Below, one piece after another: positions 14,879 through 22,618 of a stretch of DNA of 24,084 nucleotides. Below the pieces are notes generated by a model. That model was not told the DNA's origin. It saw only the letters and a program-made list of their open reading frames with translations, and searched no databases. The position numbers and the translations under genes are program-made. The stretch comes from Bacteroidales bacterium UBA6117. GTDB taxonomy: Bacteria > Bacteroidota > Bacteroidia > Bacteroidales > VadinHA17. The stretch spans positions 81,749 through 105,832 of the forward strand of contig DIWB01000034.1 in the NCBI GenBank assembly GCA_002428385.1, read 5' to 3'. Numbering within the stretch: the first letter of the stretch is position 1; each line of letters starts with the position of its first letter.

Positions 14879-17800
14879 ATGCTGGACAAGATCATAGACT
14901 TTTCATTAAGGAACAGGCTAAGCGTACTGGCAGGAGCCCTGCTGCTGATAATAGCCGGAACCATTGTCACCACGCGGATGGAGATAGATATATTCCCTGA
15001 ACTCACCGCCCCGACTGTTGTCATAATGACAGAGGCAAGCGGAATGGCACCGGAGGAGGTGGAAAGGCTGGTGACATTCCCCATTGAAACGGCAGTGAAC
15101 GGAGCAACATCGATCAGGCGGGTACGGTCGACCTCAACCATGGGATTTTCGATAGTGAATGTTGAATTCGACTGGGGAACTGATATCTACAAAGCCAGGC
15201 AGACAATTGCCGAAAGGCTTATTCAGGCAAATGAAACACTTCCAGCAGGTATCAACAAGCCGGTGATTGCCCCCCAGACATCGCTTCTGGGTGAAATGAT
15301 GATCATAGCCCTTGAATCGGACAGTCTGAATCCAATGGAGCTCAGGACAATGGCCGACTGGGTTGTATCTCCCAGGCTTTTGTCAGTAGGCGGTGTCGCT
15401 CAGGTAAACGTGATAGGAGGAGACATAAAGGAGTACCAGATACTGGCCGATCCCCACAGGATGAATTTCCATGGAGTCACTATGAATGAGCTGATAAGCA
15501 CCAGTCAGGAAATAAACCTGAACACTTCCGGTTCGTTCATTAATCAGTACGGCACCAAGTACATAGTCAGGGGAATGGCAAAGACCGACAGGGTGGAAGA
15601 TCTGGCCAGTTCGGTAATTAAGATTACCCAGGGGCTTCCCTTAAGGGTTGGTGATGTTGCCACAGTCCGGACAGGCAAATCCCCTGCAATCGGCACTGCA
15701 TCATACAGGGGCAGGAGCGCGGTGCTGGTTACCGTAACAAGGCAGCCTGACGCCAATACCGTGGTTCTTTCAGACAAAATTCTTGAAGCGATAAACGACA
15801 TTCAGAAAAATACCGGCTCATCGGTAACCTTCAGAACTGATATTTATAACCAGGCATCGTTCATTAACACTTCTGTAAGGAATGTGATGAAAGCGCTGGC
15901 AGAGGGAGGGATTTTTGTGGTTATCATACTGTTCCTTTTCCTGTTCAACACGAGGACCACCGTCATTTCGCTCCTGGCAATGCCTCTTTCGCTGCTTGCA
16001 GCAATAATAACCCTTAGTGCTCTCGGCTACACAATCAATACGATGAGCCTTGGAGGTATGGCTATTGCAATCGGCTCGCTGGTTGATGATGCGATAATCG
16101 ATGTGGAAAACATTTACAAGCGGCTCAGGAAGAATGTCGTTCTGCCAACTGAAAAAAGGGAACCGCCGCTCAGGGTAATATACAAAGCCTCAACTGAAGT
16201 GAGGTCGTCGATATGGAATGCAACCCTTATTATAATCATCACCTTTCTCCCCCTGTTTTTACTTGGCGATCTTGAAGGAAGGATGCTCAGGCCACTGGGC
16301 ATATCCTTCATAGTATCCCTCTTCGCCTCACTTATTGTGGCAGTGACCGTCACTCCCGTTCTGAGCAGTTATCTCCTTACAGGTGAAAGCAGACTGCTTA
16401 AGGCAGTCAACGGATCGTGGACCGAACGGAATCTGGGCCGGATTTACCGTAAATCGCTTGATTTCACATTGGGCAGGAGCAGAATTGTAATCGGATTGAC
16501 CGCGTTGATCTTCTTTATCTCTGTTATTCTGTTAACAACAACGGGAAGTTCGTTTCTCCCTGCCTTCAACGAAGGTGCATTGACTGTAAATATCTCCCTG
16601 CCGCCGGGAGTTTCACTCGAAGAATCGGAAAAGATGGGGATTGAAGCGCAAAAGATACTTCTCGGGATACCTGAAGTCACTTCGGTGGCAGGCAAGACGG
16701 GACGGGCGGAACTGGCAGAACACTTCTTCGGGGAGAATACCTCGGAACTTGATGTCCCGTTTGTACTGTCGGACAGAAGCCGGGATGAGTTCTTCGCCGA
16801 TGTTAGGGAAAAGCTGAGAGCAATCCCGGGTGCCAGTATTGAAGTCGGGCAGCCTATTGCCCACAGGATCGACAGGATGCTATCCGGCACCAAGGCAAAC
16901 ATTGCAATTAAACTTTTTGGAGACGACCTTAACGATCTTTACAGAATTGCCAATGAAATCCGGTCGGAGATAGCCGGAATAAAAGGGATAGGCGACCTTA
17001 ACGTCGAACAACTGGTTGAAACCCCTCAGCTCAAAATAAAACCAAACAGGGAGATGCTTGCCCGCTACGGCATTGATATGAACAGCTTCAACTCATTTGT
17101 AAGCATTGCCCTGGGCGGGCAGGTGGTATCGGATGTTTATGAAGAGGAAAAACGGTTTCCCCTCGTGCTCCGGTACAATGATGAAACACGCGGCGCCATT
17201 GAAGGTATAAGAAACGCCATGATTGACACCTGGAATGGTAAAAAAGTTCCTCTTTCCTTTGTGGCTGACATAGAGTCTTCTTCCGGACCATTTTCAATAA
17301 ACCGCGAAAATGTAAAGCGACTGATTGTAGTTTCAGTAAACACTGCAGGCGGAGATGTGGGAAGTGTGGTGAACGACATAAAGAAAAGAATAAACGAAAC
17401 AATTGTACTGCCCGAAAATTACCACATCGAATATGGCGGCCAGTTTGAAAGCGCTGAAAGCGCCACGAGAAGGCTGATCACTGCTTCAATAATTGCAATC
17501 CTGGTTATCTTTCTGATACTCTATCAGGAGTTTAAAAACAGCTCCCTTGCCTTGATTGTACTGCTTAATCTGCCGCTGGCAATAATCGGAGGGATCTTTG
17601 CCATCAAGCTTTCATCAAATGTAGTAAGCATTCCTTCAATCATCGGGTTCATCACGCTTTTCGGCATCGCCACAAGAAATGGCATATTGCTGATATCAAG
17701 ATATATTCACCTGAAGAAAGACGGAATGCCCCTGGATGAGCGAGTTCTTACCGGATCGGCCGACAGGCTTAATCCCATTCTGATGACTGCCCTTACGGCT

Positions 17801-17968
17801 GCGCTTGCTCTGATACCGCTTGCACTTGGAGGCGACAAACCGGGGAATGAGATCCAGAGTCCCATGGCAATTGTGATCCTCGGAGGACTTCTCAGCTCCA
17901 CGCTGCTGAATATATTCATCATTCCATCAGTCTATTATTTAATTGAAAGAAGAAACAAGAATGATTAA
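14879..17968 (+). CDS. CusA/CzcA-family heavy-metal RND efflux pump
   Basis: The 1029-residue protein has the RND layout: TM1 (LRNRLSVLAGALLLIIAG), a large periplasmic porter domain, a six-helix bundle, a second porter domain, and a final bundle ending in IIPSVYYLIERR. The TM4 proton-relay segment GSLVDDAIIDVENI starts at Gly399, with Asp403, Asp404 and Glu410, as in the heavy-metal group. The porter segment after TGRAELAEHFFGENTSE lacks the Met residues of E. coli CusA's copper/silver relay and offers His and Glu instead. I therefore favour zinc, cobalt or nickel over copper, but this is inference. It is sandwiched between adaptor and TolC-like genes and overlaps the latter by 8 bp. Confidence 0.95.
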   Translation: MLDKIIDFSLRNRLSVLAGALLLIIAGTIVTTRMEIDIFPELTAPTVVIMTEASGMAPEEVERLVTFPIETAVNGATSIRRVRSTSTMGFSIVNVEFDWGTDIYKARQTIAERLIQANETLPAGINKPVIAPQTSLLGEMMIIALESDSLNPMELRTMADWVVSPRLLSVGGVAQVNVIGGDIKEYQILADPHRMNFHGVTMNELISTSQEINLNTSGSFINQYGTKYIVRGMAKTDRVEDLASSVIKITQGLPLRVGDVATVRTGKSPAIGTASYRGRSAVLVTVTRQPDANTVVLSDKILEAINDIQKNTGSSVTFRTDIYNQASFINTSVRNVMKALAEGGIFVVIILFLFLFNTRTTVISLLAMPLSLLAAIITLSALGYTINTMSLGGMAIAIGSLVDDAIIDVENIYKRLRKNVVLPTEKREPPLRVIYKASTEVRSSIWNATLIIIITFLPLFLLGDLEGRMLRPLGISFIVSLFASLIVAVTVTPVLSSYLLTGESRLLKAVNGSWTERNLGRIYRKSLDFTLGRSRIVIGLTALIFFISVILLTTTGSSFLPAFNEGALTVNISLPPGVSLEESEKMGIEAQKILLGIPEVTSVAGKTGRAELAEHFFGENTSELDVPFVLSDRSRDEFFADVREKLRAIPGASIEVGQPIAHRIDRMLSGTKANIAIKLFGDDLNDLYRIANEIRSEIAGIKGIGDLNVEQLVETPQLKIKPNREMLARYGIDMNSFNSFVSIALGGQVVSDVYEEEKRFPLVLRYNDETRGAIEGIRNAMIDTWNGKKVPLSFVADIESSSGPFSINRENVKRLIVVSVNTAGGDVGSVVNDIKKRINETIVLPENYHIEYGGQFESAESATRRLITASIIAILVIFLILYQEFKNSSLALIVLLNLPLAIIGGIFAIKLSSNVVSIPSIIGFITLFGIATRNGILLISRYIHLKKDGMPLDERVLTGSADRLNPILMTALTAALALIPLALGGDKPGNEIQSPMAIVILGGLLSSTLLNIFIIPSVYYLIERRNKND

Positions 17969-19142
17969 GAAGATATTTTTACTGACAGCGCTGATTTCTG
18001 TCACCGGACTGGCATCAGCTCAATCAATTACTGAATTCCTCGAAAGGGTTTCTGCCAGCAATCCGGAAATAGCCGCTTACGGAAAGCTGCTTGAGGCAAG
18101 AAGGATTGAAGCCCGGACAGGGAATGCCCCGCCGGATCCTTTTGTATCAGCAGGTTTCATGCCGGGTAACTCTGATGAGGCCGGTGACAAGAAGATATGG
18201 TCGGTATCACAGTCTTTTGATTTCCCGACAAAGTACCTGCTTCAGAAAAAGATCAACAACAACACAATCATTCTTGCAGAACAGGAATACAGCCAGGCCA
18301 GGATGCTTATAATGCTTGAGGCGGAGCAACTGGCCCTCGATCTTATTTACAACACGAGAGCCCTTAATACACTTCTTGAAAGGAAGAAAGGCTATGAAGT
18401 CCTGAGGTCGGCCTGGGGCAAGATGCTTGAAAACGGGGAAGCCACAATTATGGATTACAACAACATCCTGCTCGAATTGTCAGCCGTAAGCCTTGAGATC
18501 AACCGGAGGGAATCGGAAACGCAGATGCTCAGGGAGAAGCTTGATTATATGAGCGGATCGGATGCGGCAGAAATCGGATATGCTGAATATCCGGTAATGG
18601 AAGTCCCTGATTTCGATTTGCTGATTACCGAGAAATCAGAATCGCATCCTGCTTACCTCATTCCGGAAATTGAATATAGTATCAGCCGGCAGGAGGTCAG
18701 TCTGAGCCGCAGCGGATCTTTGCCCGAAATTCAGGTTGGCTACGGATCGGAAATCGTAGCCGGTACAGCTTACACAGGTCCGGTTGCCGGACTGAGCATT
18801 CCTCTCTGGGCGAATTCAAACAAAGTCAGATCGGCATCGGCTGCAGCTGATTATTCTGATGCTCTTCGCGAAGCAACGCTGATGAAACTCAAATCGGAAG
18901 CACGAAATGATTATTCCGGAATAATGGCACTGCAGAAAAGCGTTTCAGAGATCAGGGGAATTATTGAATCGGGCGGCGGGACTAAGTACCCCGACAAGGC
19001 CCTGGAGGCAGGTGAAATATCTGTTTCAACCTATTTTATGTATATGAAAGCGCTGTATGAATCGGAAGACAGGCTTCTGGAACTTGAAAACGAATATCAT
19101 AAGGCACTGGCGGCATTGCTGGATCACAGACTTATCAAATAA
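17961..19142 (+). CDS. TolC-family outer-membrane efflux channel
   Basis: The ATG at 17961 overlaps the last codons of the pump gene, which indicates coupled translation. A TTG at 17943 is open in frame but gives a charged prefix ahead of the signal peptide. The 393-residue protein has a Sec signal (MIKKIFLLTALISVTGLASAQ) and the paired helical repeats of TolC/OEP proteins: SNPEIAAYGKLLEARRIEA with PPDPFVSAGFMPG, and later ALYESEDRLLELENEYHKALA. The length is at the short end for the family but the ends are intact. With the adaptor and pump it completes a tripartite efflux system across both membranes. No terminator is visible after the stop. Confidence 0.93.
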   Translation: MIKKIFLLTALISVTGLASAQSITEFLERVSASNPEIAAYGKLLEARRIEARTGNAPPDPFVSAGFMPGNSDEAGDKKIWSVSQSFDFPTKYLLQKKINNNTIILAEQEYSQARMLIMLEAEQLALDLIYNTRALNTLLERKKGYEVLRSAWGKMLENGEATIMDYNNILLELSAVSLEINRRESETQMLREKLDYMSGSDAAEIGYAEYPVMEVPDFDLLITEKSESHPAYLIPEIEYSISRQEVSLSRSGSLPEIQVGYGSEIVAGTAYTGPVAGLSIPLWANSNKVRSASAAADYSDALREATLMKLKSEARNDYSGIMALQKSVSEIRGIIESGGGTKYPDKALEAGEISVSTYFMYMKALYESEDRLLELENEYHKALAALLDHRLIK

Positions 19143-19151
19143 ATTACTTGC

Positions 19152-19480
19152 TCACAGCACGACCGGCATTAATGTTGCAATCACAAACACACCTTCTCCC
19201 CTTTCCTCCTGAGAGATTATTACAAGTCCGGCTTCAGCAGCAAGTTGTTTGAGGCCGCCCGCAGCCATATACTTTCTGAAATTACGGTAATGGTCGCCTC
19301 TTGCCACACGTTCGATGCCCCATGCCAGCCATTTTGCCGGACCGGGACTCATGGGGCAGTTATAGTCGGCTATGATGATACGCCGGGCAACACTATCATT
19401 GAAACCAAACGCTTCCTGAGTCCGGAGATAAGAGGGTCGATGAATATCCGGTAGACGAGTCCTTTAACTGAGAATTCCAT
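19152..19480 (-). pseudogene. Class I SAM-dependent methyltransferase remnant with central deletion
   Basis: Reading leftward from an ATG at 19480, the N-terminal piece is MEFSVKGLVYRIFIDPLISG and on to RKRLVSMI. The C-terminal piece, in another frame, begins near VARRIIIADYNCPMSP and continues AKWLAWGIERVARGDHYRNF to the TGA at 19152-19154. These look like the start and end of one methyltransferase of about 210 residues. The whole SAM-binding core (the GxGxG loop and following strands, about 100-110 residues) is gone. A frame that starts at 19352 inside the second piece is not a real gene. Confidence 0.72.
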
Positions 19481-19602
19481 ACAAGATTTATTGTCATAAA
19501 AGCACAACGGTTGCCCTTGGTTTTAACCCGGTTGATATTTTCAAGGCATAACTCCGAATCCATGGATTTATTAAGGAGGTGACTTTAAGTATTCTGATGT
19601 TT

Positions 19603-19709
19603 TCACCCCCCGGGATACCATTTAATCACAACCTTGCCCCGGGCATGACCTTCAGAGGCATATCGCACGGCTTTTGCAGTTTTTCAAGTGGATTATGTTT
19701 TTCGATAAC
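19603..19709 (-). pseudogene. C-terminal remnant of a zinc-type alcohol dehydrogenase/quinone oxidoreductase
   Basis: The minus strand encodes VIEKHNPLEK and, after a one-base frame shift in an A run near 19680, KTAKAVRYASEGHARGKVVI, ending at TGA 19603-19605. This pattern (VIDR-x-YPLEKTAEA, then GHARGKVVI) is the extreme C-terminus of NAD(P)-dependent medium-chain dehydrogenases. An in-frame TAG lies directly before Val at 19710-19712, and no earlier part of the enzyme was found. The flanking stretch 19481-19602 holds nothing recognisable apart from the 12-bp palindrome AATCCATGGATT (19557-19568). Confidence 0.6.
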
Positions 19710-19757
19710 CTACTGGTTCGCTTTTTTATCTTAAATGATCGCTTTCATCTGCCTGAG

Positions 19758-20167
19758 TTACGCCTCCTTCGTCTTTCCCCTGGTGAGCACAATGATCATT
19801 CCCACGACAGCAAGAACCACTGCACTGACAACGGTCTCAATAACTATCGGCAACAGAGATTTATACATTGTTGTCATTGAAAACATGGACAGGTCGATTG
19901 TAGCCGTGAACAGGGCTCCGAACAAAGCCCCGGTCTTTAAGCCATCAGAAATACTTCGTGCCCCTGACCAGTTAAGAAACAATGTCAGGAACAATGCTAT
20001 CAGCAGATTTGACAGGATCATTGCCCACCATATCATTTCATCTTCAGGAGAGTTTGCACAGGTGTTAGTCATGGGAGAAAAGAAATTGTAAAGCAGCACA
20101 CCATAGACGAGCCAGCCAATAAGGAAGTACGACACCCCCCGATTAATGTTCCCCGTAAGATCTTCAT
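19758..20167 (-). pseudogene. Small integral membrane protein, frameshifted in a G6 tract near its start
   Basis: The long frame (GTG at 20135 to the stop at 19758) encodes a 125-residue protein with about four membrane segments: YFLIGWLVYGVLLYNFF, MILSNLLIALFLTLFL, TGALFGALFTATIDLSM, and IVIETVVSAVVLAVVGMIIVL. Directly upstream in another frame an ATG at 20167 encodes MKILRGTLIGG, which is the expected N-terminus for this Bacteroidota family. The two meet at a run of six G (minus strand, 20135-20140); seven G would restore one frame. It could be inactive, phase-variable, or a sequencing error. I do not know the family's function. If translation starts at GTG 20135 the protein loses only its first residues and may still work. 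Confidence 0.6.
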
Positions 20168-20262
20168 GGTTAATGTTTTTGAGTTAATGCTACAATTTAA
20201 GAAGTATTTTGCAATCTGACCACGGACGTGAAGCAAAAATTTTCGTAGGTTTTTCCTGACTA

Positions 20263-20325
20263 TTTCCGTCTTTAGTCTTCCCTCTCCTCTCTCCTCTCTC
20301 CTCTCTCCGCTCTTCAGTCCTTCAT
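20263..20325. repeat. 7-bp tandem repeat array C (9 units)
   Basis: Nine in-phase 7-mers are present: TTTCCGT (20263), CTTTAGT, CTTCCCT, three copies of CTCCTCT (20284, 20291, 20298), CTCCGCT, CTTCAGT and CCTTCAT (20319). The rest of the gene-free interval 20168-20608 contains two small palindromes, ATCGT-ttt-ACGAT (20378-20390) and AAAATTC-gt-GAATTTT (20392-20407). It also has a pyrimidine-rich stretch around 20420-20480, and no gene I can support. Confidence 0.75.
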
Positions 20326-20608
20326 AAAATCCATATCGTTTCAGGTAAAATATTTGTTGTAAACCGATAAGCCAGATATCGTTTTACGATAAAAATTCGT
20401 GAATTTTCACTGAAATTTCCCCGCTCTCTCACTCACTCCCGCACTGCATATACCCAACCCTGCCTCTCCGCCTACTTTTCTTGTTTACACCTTTTATATG
20501 ACGAAGATTTAATAACTTCAGGGAATATTTTGGTTTTCGAAATGGAAAAGATTTTTCAAAACGGATTGATAATTGTCCTGCCTATCCCTGATTTTGTACA
20601 GTGTTTCG

Positions 20609-20788
20609 ATTATCCGCTTTGCAAGTCCGGATAGCCAGGGAATGAAAGACACAAACGGCAAATATTTTGAAGGCCGGAGGGGCTTCCTGAAAGAAGCCGG
20701 ATCATCTTCGGAATCATATGATCCGGAAACTGGCCGCAGCTTATGGGAAATAAGTGAACAAATTGTTGGCCAGGGATTCATTGTGTAA
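20609..20788 (+). pseudogene. C-terminal remnant of a short-chain dehydrogenase (SDR)
   Basis: The frame reads IIRFASPDSQGMKDTNGKYFEGRR and then GSSSESYDPETGRSLWEISEQIVG before the TAA at 20786. The pattern LASPE-x-GV-x-GKYF, then SYDxExxxxLWExSE, is the typical tail of retinol-dehydrogenase-like SDR proteins. No Rossmann fold (TGxxxGIG) or YxxxK active site precedes it, so only the last 50-60 residues survive. The assignment rests on pattern memory of the family tail and is moderately secure. Confidence 0.5.
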
Positions 20789-20796
20789 CTGGTTAT

Positions 20797-21936
20797 TCAT
20801 CCCTCACTATAATGATACTGAAGCCACCGTGAGAAAAAGACATCGTATACCTGCCACATCTCCTGGTCGCGGACAACCATCTCCTTTTCCAACAAGGACT
20901 TAAGTGACGCTGACACTGAGCTTGGACTTGTAAGACCATGTCGCGAGATGAAATCGCCCGCTGTAGGCTGATCCACTCCATCCTCAGCTGCAATCGCCTT
21001 CAGAAGCCGAAACTGGTGAGCAGGAATGAGGTTACGGTAGTTGATATACTGAGGTTCAAAATCAGTCATTATACGGTGAAATATCCTGTTAACCTCGGCT
21101 TCACCTGTATGAAGGGAGCCCTGCTCATAAAGAATACTGCATACATACTGCACATAATAGGTATGAAGCCTCGTCCATCTGAAGATCCTGTGCAACGAAT
21201 CATCATCGATATCCAGGCCGGCATTATGAAAATGATTCTTGATGAATTCGCTATAGTCTTTTTCCGAAATCCTGTCCAGGTACATAAGTTCTGTACTCTG
21301 GTAAAAGGGACTGCCGGCAGACATGAACATTTTTTCGAGCATATGCTTACTGCTGCCCGAGAAGATGAACGGGATAACCGGATAAGCCTGGATGACTGAC
21401 CTCAGTATAGCTTCGGTGTTCTTCTCCGGGTACTTTGCTATCTGCTGAAACTCATCAAACATGAAAAGTATATCCTGCCTGATCTCAGAAATAAGTCGAA
21501 GGATATTGTCAAGCCCTGCCTTAATTTCAGAGGCTGTCTCCACTTTCAGTTCAACAGCCGGTTCACCTGTGAGTGGGTCAACCGTCAGCCTCGGACGAAG
21601 TGAAGCCATCAGACCGAACATCTTTTCCATAAAGTTTCTCTCCTTCTGCCTTACCCTGAAGAGAGCGGTTGAAACGGAATTCAGCATCTCGTTACAGTTC
21701 ATCGTTGGCAGAAGATCAGCATAAACAACTACGCTGGATTTTCTTTTATGCTCAATCTGCTGCTTGAAATGCTTAAGCAATCCAGTTTTACCCATTCTCC
21801 TGAGTGATATCAGGGTTATGTTCCTTCGTGAAGAAACGGCACTTGCAAGCCTCTTTGTCTCATCAGTTCTGTTACAAAAATAATCCGGACCTGCATACCC
21901 GCCAGTGACAAATGGATTTGTTATTACGTTTTTCAT
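20797..21936 (-). CDS. AAA/STAND-like ATPase of the archaeal-ATPase (ATPase_2) type
   Basis: The 379-residue protein starts at ATG 21936. The Walker A is the short form SLRRMGKTGLL with Lys50-Thr51. Walker B is ILFMFDEFQQI with Asp161-Glu162. It is followed by the FSGSSKHMLEKMF sensor segment and SPFYQSTEL, hallmarks of this ATPase clade. The C-terminal third (HQFRLLKAIAAEDGVDQPTA, then SVSASLKSLLEKEMVV) is a winged-helix domain, and the extreme C-terminus (YDVFFSRWLQ) is the usual end of the family. Members occur widely as orphan genes in archaea and Bacteroidota, with no agreed function. Its start codon lies inside a 14-bp tandem repeat, described separately. It has no obvious partner gene. 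Confidence 0.88.
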   Translation of the reverse strand: MKNVITNPFVTGGYAGPDYFCNRTDETKRLASAVSSRRNITLISLRRMGKTGLLKHFKQQIEHKRKSSVVVYADLLPTMNCNEMLNSVSTALFRVRQKERNFMEKMFGLMASLRPRLTVDPLTGEPAVELKVETASEIKAGLDNILRLISEIRQDILFMFDEFQQIAKYPEKNTEAILRSVIQAYPVIPFIFSGSSKHMLEKMFMSAGSPFYQSTELMYLDRISEKDYSEFIKNHFHNAGLDIDDDSLHRIFRWTRLHTYYVQYVCSILYEQGSLHTGEAEVNRIFHRIMTDFEPQYINYRNLIPAHQFRLLKAIAAEDGVDQPTAGDFISRHGLTSPSSVSASLKSLLEKEMVVRDQEMWQVYDVFFSRWLQYHYSEG

Positions 21937-21997
21937 GTTGCACTTTTTATGTTACGCTTTTTATGTTACGTTTTTTACGTAACGCAATTTACGTAAT
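21928..21997 (-). repeat. 14-bp (2x7) tandem repeat array E spanning the ATPase start codon
   Basis: Five 14-bp units run back to back. On the plus strand they are 21928-21941, 21942-21955, 21956-21969, 21970-21983 and 21984-21997. On the minus strand the middle ones read GTAACATAAAAAGT and GTAACATAAAAAGC; the promoter-distal ones are GTTACGTAAAAAAC and ATTACGTAAATTGC. The last unit, GCAACATGAAAAAC, contains the ATG of the ATPase. Two units carry the palindrome TTACGTAA. The array is where the ATPase promoter and leader must be, so it could act as operator sites or tune translation. Confidence 0.85.
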
Positions 21998-22011
21998 ATT
22001 TTGTATTAATC

Positions 22012-22155
22012 AAAATTAAGTATCCCCGGGGCGTTCCTGAACACGAACATCTGCTTAAAGGACCGGGCAAATTAACAAGGAGTGCTGACTGGATAAGTGC
22101 CTGGAAAGAGATGTCAAAAAAGTTGAATGGGATCAATAATAAATTATTTTCGTGA
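22012..22155 (+). pseudogene. Orphan C-terminal coding remnant, family not recognised
   Basis: The plus-strand frame is open from about 22000 to a TGA at 22153. It reads protein-like: KYPRGVPEHEHLLKGPGKL, then TRSADWISAWKEMSKKLNG. No start codon suits it, and the frame runs out of an upstream stop and into the 14-bp array, so it looks like the tail of a lost gene. I cannot name the family. The DUF4180 start lies just after it. Confidence 0.35.
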
Positions 22156-22184
22156 AATTTACGTTAATTCGAATGATGAAAGAG

Positions 22185-22541
22185 ATGATCAAATATCACA
22201 TTACAGAAAAAGGTATTTCACTTGCGGAAATACTGCCGGGATCAGAGATTATCAGTTCAACGGAAGACATTCTCGATATAATGGCAGATGCAGGTTATAA
22301 CGGAAGCACCGGGCTGATAATATATTCAGAAACCCTGAACAAGGATTTCTTCGACCTTAAAACAAAGATTGCAGGTGACATACTCCAGAAGTTTTCAAAC
22401 TACAGGATGAAACTGGCAATTATTGGTGATTTCTCTGATATTAAAAGCAAAAGCCTGAGGGATTTCATCAGGGAGAGTAATAAACTTGGTGTGATAAACT
22501 TTGTAGCCTCAATTGATAAGGCGCTTGCAAGGCTGGGATGA
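22185..22541 (+). CDS. DUF4180 domain protein
   Basis: From the ATG at 22185 the protein has 118 residues, the normal length for the family. It matches DUF4180 along its length: MIKYHITEKGISLAEI, the segment DILDIMADAGYNGS, then the conserved FFDLKTKIAGDILQKFSNYR, KLAIIGDFSDIKSKSLRDF and a final NFVASIDKALARLG. The fold is likely a STAS/SpoIIAA-like sandwich. ATGs at 22173 and 22176 are in frame; 22185 is preferred because AAAGAG lies just before it and because family members start there. Function is unknown in the literature I recall. The stop is followed after 5 bp by 7-bp repeat array D. Confidence 0.85.
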   Translation: MIKYHITEKGISLAEILPGSEIISSTEDILDIMADAGYNGSTGLIIYSETLNKDFFDLKTKIAGDILQKFSNYRMKLAIIGDFSDIKSKSLRDFIRESNKLGVINFVASIDKALARLG

Positions 22542-22546
22542 AAAAA

Positions 22547-22616
22547 CAGACCGAAGACGGAAGACCGAAGTAAGTGCGGTCGCCGCGTACCGCGTACCGC
22601 GTACCGCATACCGTTT
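22547..22616. repeat. 7-bp tandem repeat array D (10 units) filling a convergent gene gap
   Basis: Ten in-phase 7-mers fill 70 of the 77 bp between the stop codons of DUF4180 (22541) and exonuclease III (22619). They include CAGACCG (22547), AAGACGG, AAGACCG, GCCGCGT, ACCGCGT twice (22589, 22596), ACCGCAT and ACCGTTT (22610). GCGGT/ACCGC pairings plus the final T run could also let the array act as a terminator for the plus-strand gene. Confidence 0.85.
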
Positions 22617-22618
22617 TT

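Noticed and set aside
20518..20781. Minus-strand frame of 87 codons
   Set aside because: It is opposite the SDR tail, whose plus-strand translation matches a known family ending. The minus frame has no recognisable features.
21928..21997. Iterons of a plasmid-type replication origin
   Set aside because: The 14-bp spacing is too short for typical iterons. The adjacent protein is an ATPase_2-type protein, not a Rep initiator, and there is no DnaA box cluster.
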